Part shown: piece by piece, positions 16,393 through 19,076 of the stretch | Layout of the letters: each line of letters begins with the position of its first letter | How positions within the stretch are numbered: position 1 is the first letter of the stretch | Assembly (NCBI GenBank): GCA_964528575.1 | Contig: CAZGTQ010000469.1 | Location: forward strand, 1 to 19,076 | Direction of reading: 5' to 3' | Length of the DNA: 19,076 nucleotides | Origin: CAZGTQ01 sp964528575 | Lineage (GTDB): Bacteria > Planctomycetota > UBA1135 > GCA-002686595 | Notes under the pieces: generated by a model | What the model saw: only the letters and a program-made list of their open reading frames with translations | Databases searched by the model: none | What the model was told of the DNA's origin: nothing | Position numbers and translations under genes: made by a program

Positions 16393-18951
16393 TCACGGCT
16401 GCACGGTCACCGCGAGCGCGTTGCTCGCCGAGAGCAGCGGGCCGCAGCCCGACGGATCGAGCCAGAGGAACTGCGCGAAGACCTGCGCTCCCGCGGCTCC
16501 CAGCGGGATCGCGTGCGTCGAGGTCGCGTGGCCCACGGTGTTCGAGCTCGCGACGTACGCCGCGAACGGCGCGGCCGGCGTCAGGTGCACGCTCGCGCCC
16601 AGCACGTCGGTGCCCGCGGCGTCCTGGCCGACGCCCACGAGCAGGATGCCCGGCGCGGAGACGGGACCGTTCGTCGACGTCAGGCCGAAGCTCGGCTCGC
16701 CCGCCCTGGGCATCTTCGTCACGCCGATCGCGATCGGGCCGGCGCACGCGGGCGTCGACGTGCCGTACTTGGCGACTCCCGCCGGCAGCATGTCCAGGCA
16801 CGCGACGAAACCATCGTGGAACGGGCTGTCCGCCTCCTGCCACGCGCCTGGCGTGGTGGGGAAGTCGGTCGACTCGGTCGAAGCGGCCACATAGGCGTCT
16901 CCGAACGGGCCGACGGCGAGGCCCAGCCGCTCGCCGGCCTGAACGTCGTCCGCGTCGTCGTCCGAGCCGCCCAGGAACGTCGAGTAGAGCAGGGTCGAGC
17001 CGTCGGCGCTCAGGCGCGAGACGAAGCAGTCAGTCCCCGGCCCACCGATCGGACCCGCTTTCGTCGTCTGGTACGCCCCCGGCGTCGTCGGAAACGCGGC
17101 CGACGTCGTGGCGCCGAAGACGGTCGACACGCCCGCGCTGTCGACGTGCAGCGCGCGCAGGTAGTCGCTCCCGCCCACGCCGAGGAGCGTGGAGAACAGC
17201 AGCGTGCTCCCCGTCGGGTCGAGGCGGCTCACGAAGCCGTCGGTCGAGCCCGCGCCGACGGTGTCGTAGGCACCCGGCGTCACGGGGAACGCGAGAGAGC
17301 CGGTGTAGCCCGCAACGGTCGTCGCGCCCTGGGAGTCGACCCGTAGATCGATGATCACCTCCGAGCCGCCTGATCCGTCCCCTCCGAAGAAGGTGGAGAA
17401 GATCAAGCCGCTCCCCGAGGGGTTCAACCTCGTCACGAAGTTCGAGATGCCGGACGGGATGGGTACCGAGTCGAATGCGCCCGGCGTCACAGGGAAGTCG
17501 GACGAGATCGACCTTCCGGCGACCGTAGCGGCGCCTGATGGCTCTACGTCGAGAGCAAGTCCGAAGTCCGTGCCTCCTCCCCCCAGCAAGGTCGAGTAGA
17601 CCAGCGCGCTCCCGTCGGGCCGCAATCGAGTGACGAAGGCGTCGTTGTCGGGAAAGCCGGGGAACCACGGTTTGAAGGAGCCGGCGGTCGTGGGAAACGA
17701 CGGTGACGCGGTCTGCCCCGTGACGGTGACGAACCCGGCATCGTCGACGTGCATGGCCGTGAGGCCCTCCGCCTTGCCGTCCCCGCCCCCGAGAAAAGTG
17801 GAGAAGAGCAGAGCGCTTCCGGTCGCGTCGAGTCGCGTGATGAACATCTTCCCGGTCAACGTCGGCGTGGTATCGAAGGCTCCGGGAGTCGTGGGAAAGT
17901 CCGCTGAACCCGTATCGCCCGCGACGGTGATCGCACCATCCGAAGCCACGTGGACCGCTTTCGGTCTGTCGCTGCTCGCTCCTCCCAGGAACGTCGAGAA
18001 CACCAGCCGGTCGCCGTCGGGCTCGAGCTGCGTCACGAACGCGTCGCTGGGGAAAAAGGGCGGCCCGCTCCCACTGTGTGTCGGAGAGAACGCTCCTGGG
18101 GTCGACGGAAACGTGATGGAATTGGTCGTGCCGATGACCGTGACCTCCCCCTTGGGCCCAAGCGCAACGTCCTTCGCGCGGTCGTTGAGAGACGCGCCGA
18201 CGTAGCTCGCCCAGACGAGCCCGGGGTCCACGACGAGCGGAAGTGCCATGCTCCGAGTCGGCGCGGCGAAGCCGAAGGCGCCGGCGCCACGCAACTCGTA
18301 GGAGCACGTGACCGGATGCCGTTCGCCCGTCGGTCCCGTCTCCCACGTCTCGGGAACTGGCTGCCGGACTGCCCCCATCTCCGTCTCGATCACGAGGGCT
18401 CCATCCGTGTCGACGTAGATACCGTCGGCACCCTCGCAACGAATCACAATGTCCTCGAGTCGCGCGCCGGGGTCGACCAGCAGGTCGTACTTCAGGTGCC
18501 CGCGCTCGTGACGCACGCGGAGATCGACGCCATCGTAGAGGCCGCGGTACAGAACGCTGCCGAAGCGCGGAACGTCGGTACGCCACTTCGCTGGATCCTT
18601 GCCGAGCAAGTAGTTGAAGACTCCCGGCAACGGCTGCTCGCCTTCCGGTTCCGCCCCGCGTCGCGCGCCTTCGAACGCGAGACGCACCAGTACGCCTCGC
18701 CGTGGGTCCCGCGCATCGAGGAGCTGCAGCGCGATCGCTCCTCTCTCCGCGCGCGCGACGGTCCTTCCCCAGCGACCTACGAAGCTGGCGGACGTGCTCC
18801 ACTGGCCGCGGTTCTCGACGAACGAGGCACTCTCGCGTGCACGACCCGCGCCTCGACCTTGCGGGAGGGATGCCGCATCGATCGCCATCGGCCAGGATGC
18901 GGCAACCAAGGAAAGCAGCACGCAACGGGCGCGCAAGAAGGTGAGAATCAT
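16393..18951 (-). CDS. Secreted SBBP-repeat beta-propeller protein
   Basis: An 852-residue protein from ATG 18951. The signal peptide is MILTFLRARC followed by a hydrophobic stretch to about residue 26. FVENRGQW (44-51) opens the beta-rich N-terminal domain found before SBBP repeats, with LVRHxRG-like text (DLRVRHERGHLKYDLLVDPG) and ending in ALPLVVDPGLVWASYVG. Seven SBBP units follow (about 246-725), then a 127-residue C-terminal module (YGTSTPACAG to GCGPLLSASNALAVTVQP) with a Cys at each end, which I associate with secreted planctomycete proteins. The role is unknown; an extracellular binding or structural function is inferred. The start is moved from the longest frame (19071) because that extension overlaps the end of the upstream gene in another frame, and the stop and start share an A as TGATG. 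Third-position G/C bias seems weaker in the N-terminal two thirds than in neighbouring genes. Confidence 0.88.
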   Translation of the reverse strand: MILTFLRARCVLLSLVAASWPMAIDAASLPQGRGAGRARESASFVENRGQWSTSASFVGRWGRTVARAERGAIALQLLDARDPRRGVLVRLAFEGARRGAEPEGEQPLPGVFNYLLGKDPAKWRTDVPRFGSVLYRGLYDGVDLRVRHERGHLKYDLLVDPGARLEDIVIRCEGADGIYVDTDGALVIETEMGAVRQPVPETWETGPTGERHPVTCSYELRGAGAFGFAAPTRSMALPLVVDPGLVWASYVGASLNDRAKDVALGPKGEVTVIGTTNSITFPSTPGAFSPTHSGSGPPFFPSDAFVTQLEPDGDRLVFSTFLGGASSDRPKAVHVASDGAITVAGDTGSADFPTTPGAFDTTPTLTGKMFITRLDATGSALLFSTFLGGGDGKAEGLTAMHVDDAGFVTVTGQTASPSFPTTAGSFKPWFPGFPDNDAFVTRLRPDGSALVYSTLLGGGGTDFGLALDVEPSGAATVAGRSISSDFPVTPGAFDSVPIPSGISNFVTRLNPSGSGLIFSTFFGGDGSGGSEVIIDLRVDSQGATTVAGYTGSLAFPVTPGAYDTVGAGSTDGFVSRLDPTGSTLLFSTLLGVGGSDYLRALHVDSAGVSTVFGATTSAAFPTTPGAYQTTKAGPIGGPGTDCFVSRLSADGSTLLYSTFLGGSDDDADDVQAGERLGLAVGPFGDAYVAASTESTDFPTTPGAWQEADSPFHDGFVACLDMLPAGVAKYGTSTPACAGPIAIGVTKMPRAGEPSFGLTSTNGPVSAPGILLVGVGQDAAGTDVLGASVHLTPAAPFAAYVASSNTVGHATSTHAIPLGAAGAQVFAQFLWLDPSGCGPLLSASNALAVTVQP
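16777..18216 (-). repeat. Seven SBBP propeller units
   Basis: Seven units of about 65-75 residues share 'L.fSTfLGG...D....l.vd..G..tvaG.T.s.dFPtTPGAf......DaFVtRLdp.Gs'. Examples are LVFSTFLGGASSDRPKAVHV, LLFSTFLGGGDGKAEG, LVYSTLLGGGGTDFGLALDV and LLYSTFLGGSDDDADDV. The last unit has a Cys-containing strand (FVACLDM) and an extra Gln-Ala-Gly-Glu insertion. Seven units are enough to close one seven-bladed propeller. Confidence 0.85.
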
Positions 18952-19076
18952 CACTGCATCCGAATCCACTCGCCGACGCTCGGTCTCTGGTTGGTATCGA
19001 CGACGGTGAGCAGATAGTACCCGGGCGGCGCGACGAATGTGTTCGCCGGCGGCACGACCGAGATCGACCACGTGCC
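18951..19076 (-). CDS. Galactose-oxidase-like protein, C-terminal (DUF1929) end only
   Basis: The last 41 codons of a gene that enters from the right edge. The end reads FVAPPGYYLLTVVD, then NQRPSVGEWIRMQ and TGA at 18953-18951. This is the 'aPPGyYmlfvvd..GvPSvg.wvri' ending of the early-set/DUF1929 domain that follows the kelch propeller in galactose-oxidase-like proteins. The rest of the gene is not visible, so the copper site cannot be checked. The TGA shares its final A with the ATG of the SBBP gene (TGATG), implying translational coupling and a joint role for two secreted propeller proteins. Confidence 0.8.
   Translation of the reverse strand, partial: GTWSISVVPPANTFVAPPGYYLLTVVDTNQRPSVGEWIRMQ

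Noticed and set aside
11782..16894. Plus-strand frames of 1,067 and 993 codons
   Set aside because: They run antisense through the TPR-CHAT, AI-2E and SBBP genes and show only biased composition; the minus strand carries recognisable domains throughout.

Overview
The window is very GC-rich (about 70% by eye) with strong G/C third-codon preference and genes on both strands. No RNA gene, insertion sequence or CRISPR array is visible. The gene style suggests a planctomycete or a similar high-GC environmental bacterium: long secreted proteins with SBBP propeller repeats and a short Cys-containing C-terminal module, a signal-peptide TPR-CHAT protein, a prepilin-type pseudopilin, and an FkbM methyltransferase. 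This assignment is an inference from gene content only.

Layout. 1-1032 (-) is the first 344 codons of a GspL/PilM-like pilus or secretion assembly protein that runs off the left edge. 1203-1724 (+) is a GspG-like pseudopilin diverging from it, with a long GC hairpin between them. 1762-2598 (+) is an FkbM-type methyltransferase and 2620-3207 (+) a GNAT acetyltransferase. 3334-4715 (-) is a frameshifted ImmA/IrrE-like protein with an N-terminal accessory domain, preceded at 4684-4953 (-) by a short coding remnant. 4962-8775 (-) is a tight four-gene operon, in transcription order: a coiled-coil lipoprotein, a secreted alpha/alpha-toroid (prenyltransferase/squalene-cyclase-fold) protein, EboA, and the EboB-type TatD hydrolase. 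9106-10737 (+) is delta-1-pyrroline-5-carboxylate dehydrogenase. 10776-11061 (+) is a truncated, frameshifted RDD membrane-protein fragment. 11078-14733 (-) is a secreted TPR-CHAT protein split by one frameshift. 14768-16105 (-) is an AI-2E-family membrane protein. 16393-18951 (-) is a secreted seven-repeat SBBP propeller protein. 18951-19076 (-) is the C-terminal end of a galactose-oxidase-like (DUF1929) protein, whose stop overlaps the SBBP start as TGATG.

The most interesting unit is 4962-8775. EboA and EboB are recognisable members of the ebo cluster, which in cyanobacteria and other bacteria is tied to moving a metabolite precursor to the periplasm. Here the pair has no eboC-F next to it. 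It is instead translationally coupled (GTGA overlaps) to a secreted toroid protein, which is in turn coupled to a surface or periplasmic coiled-coil lipoprotein. This may be a reduced or alternative Ebo system. A second theme is that at least three genes (ImmA-like, RDD, TPR-CHAT) carry frameshifts while their neighbours are intact, so either real decay or indel errors in the assembly must be considered.
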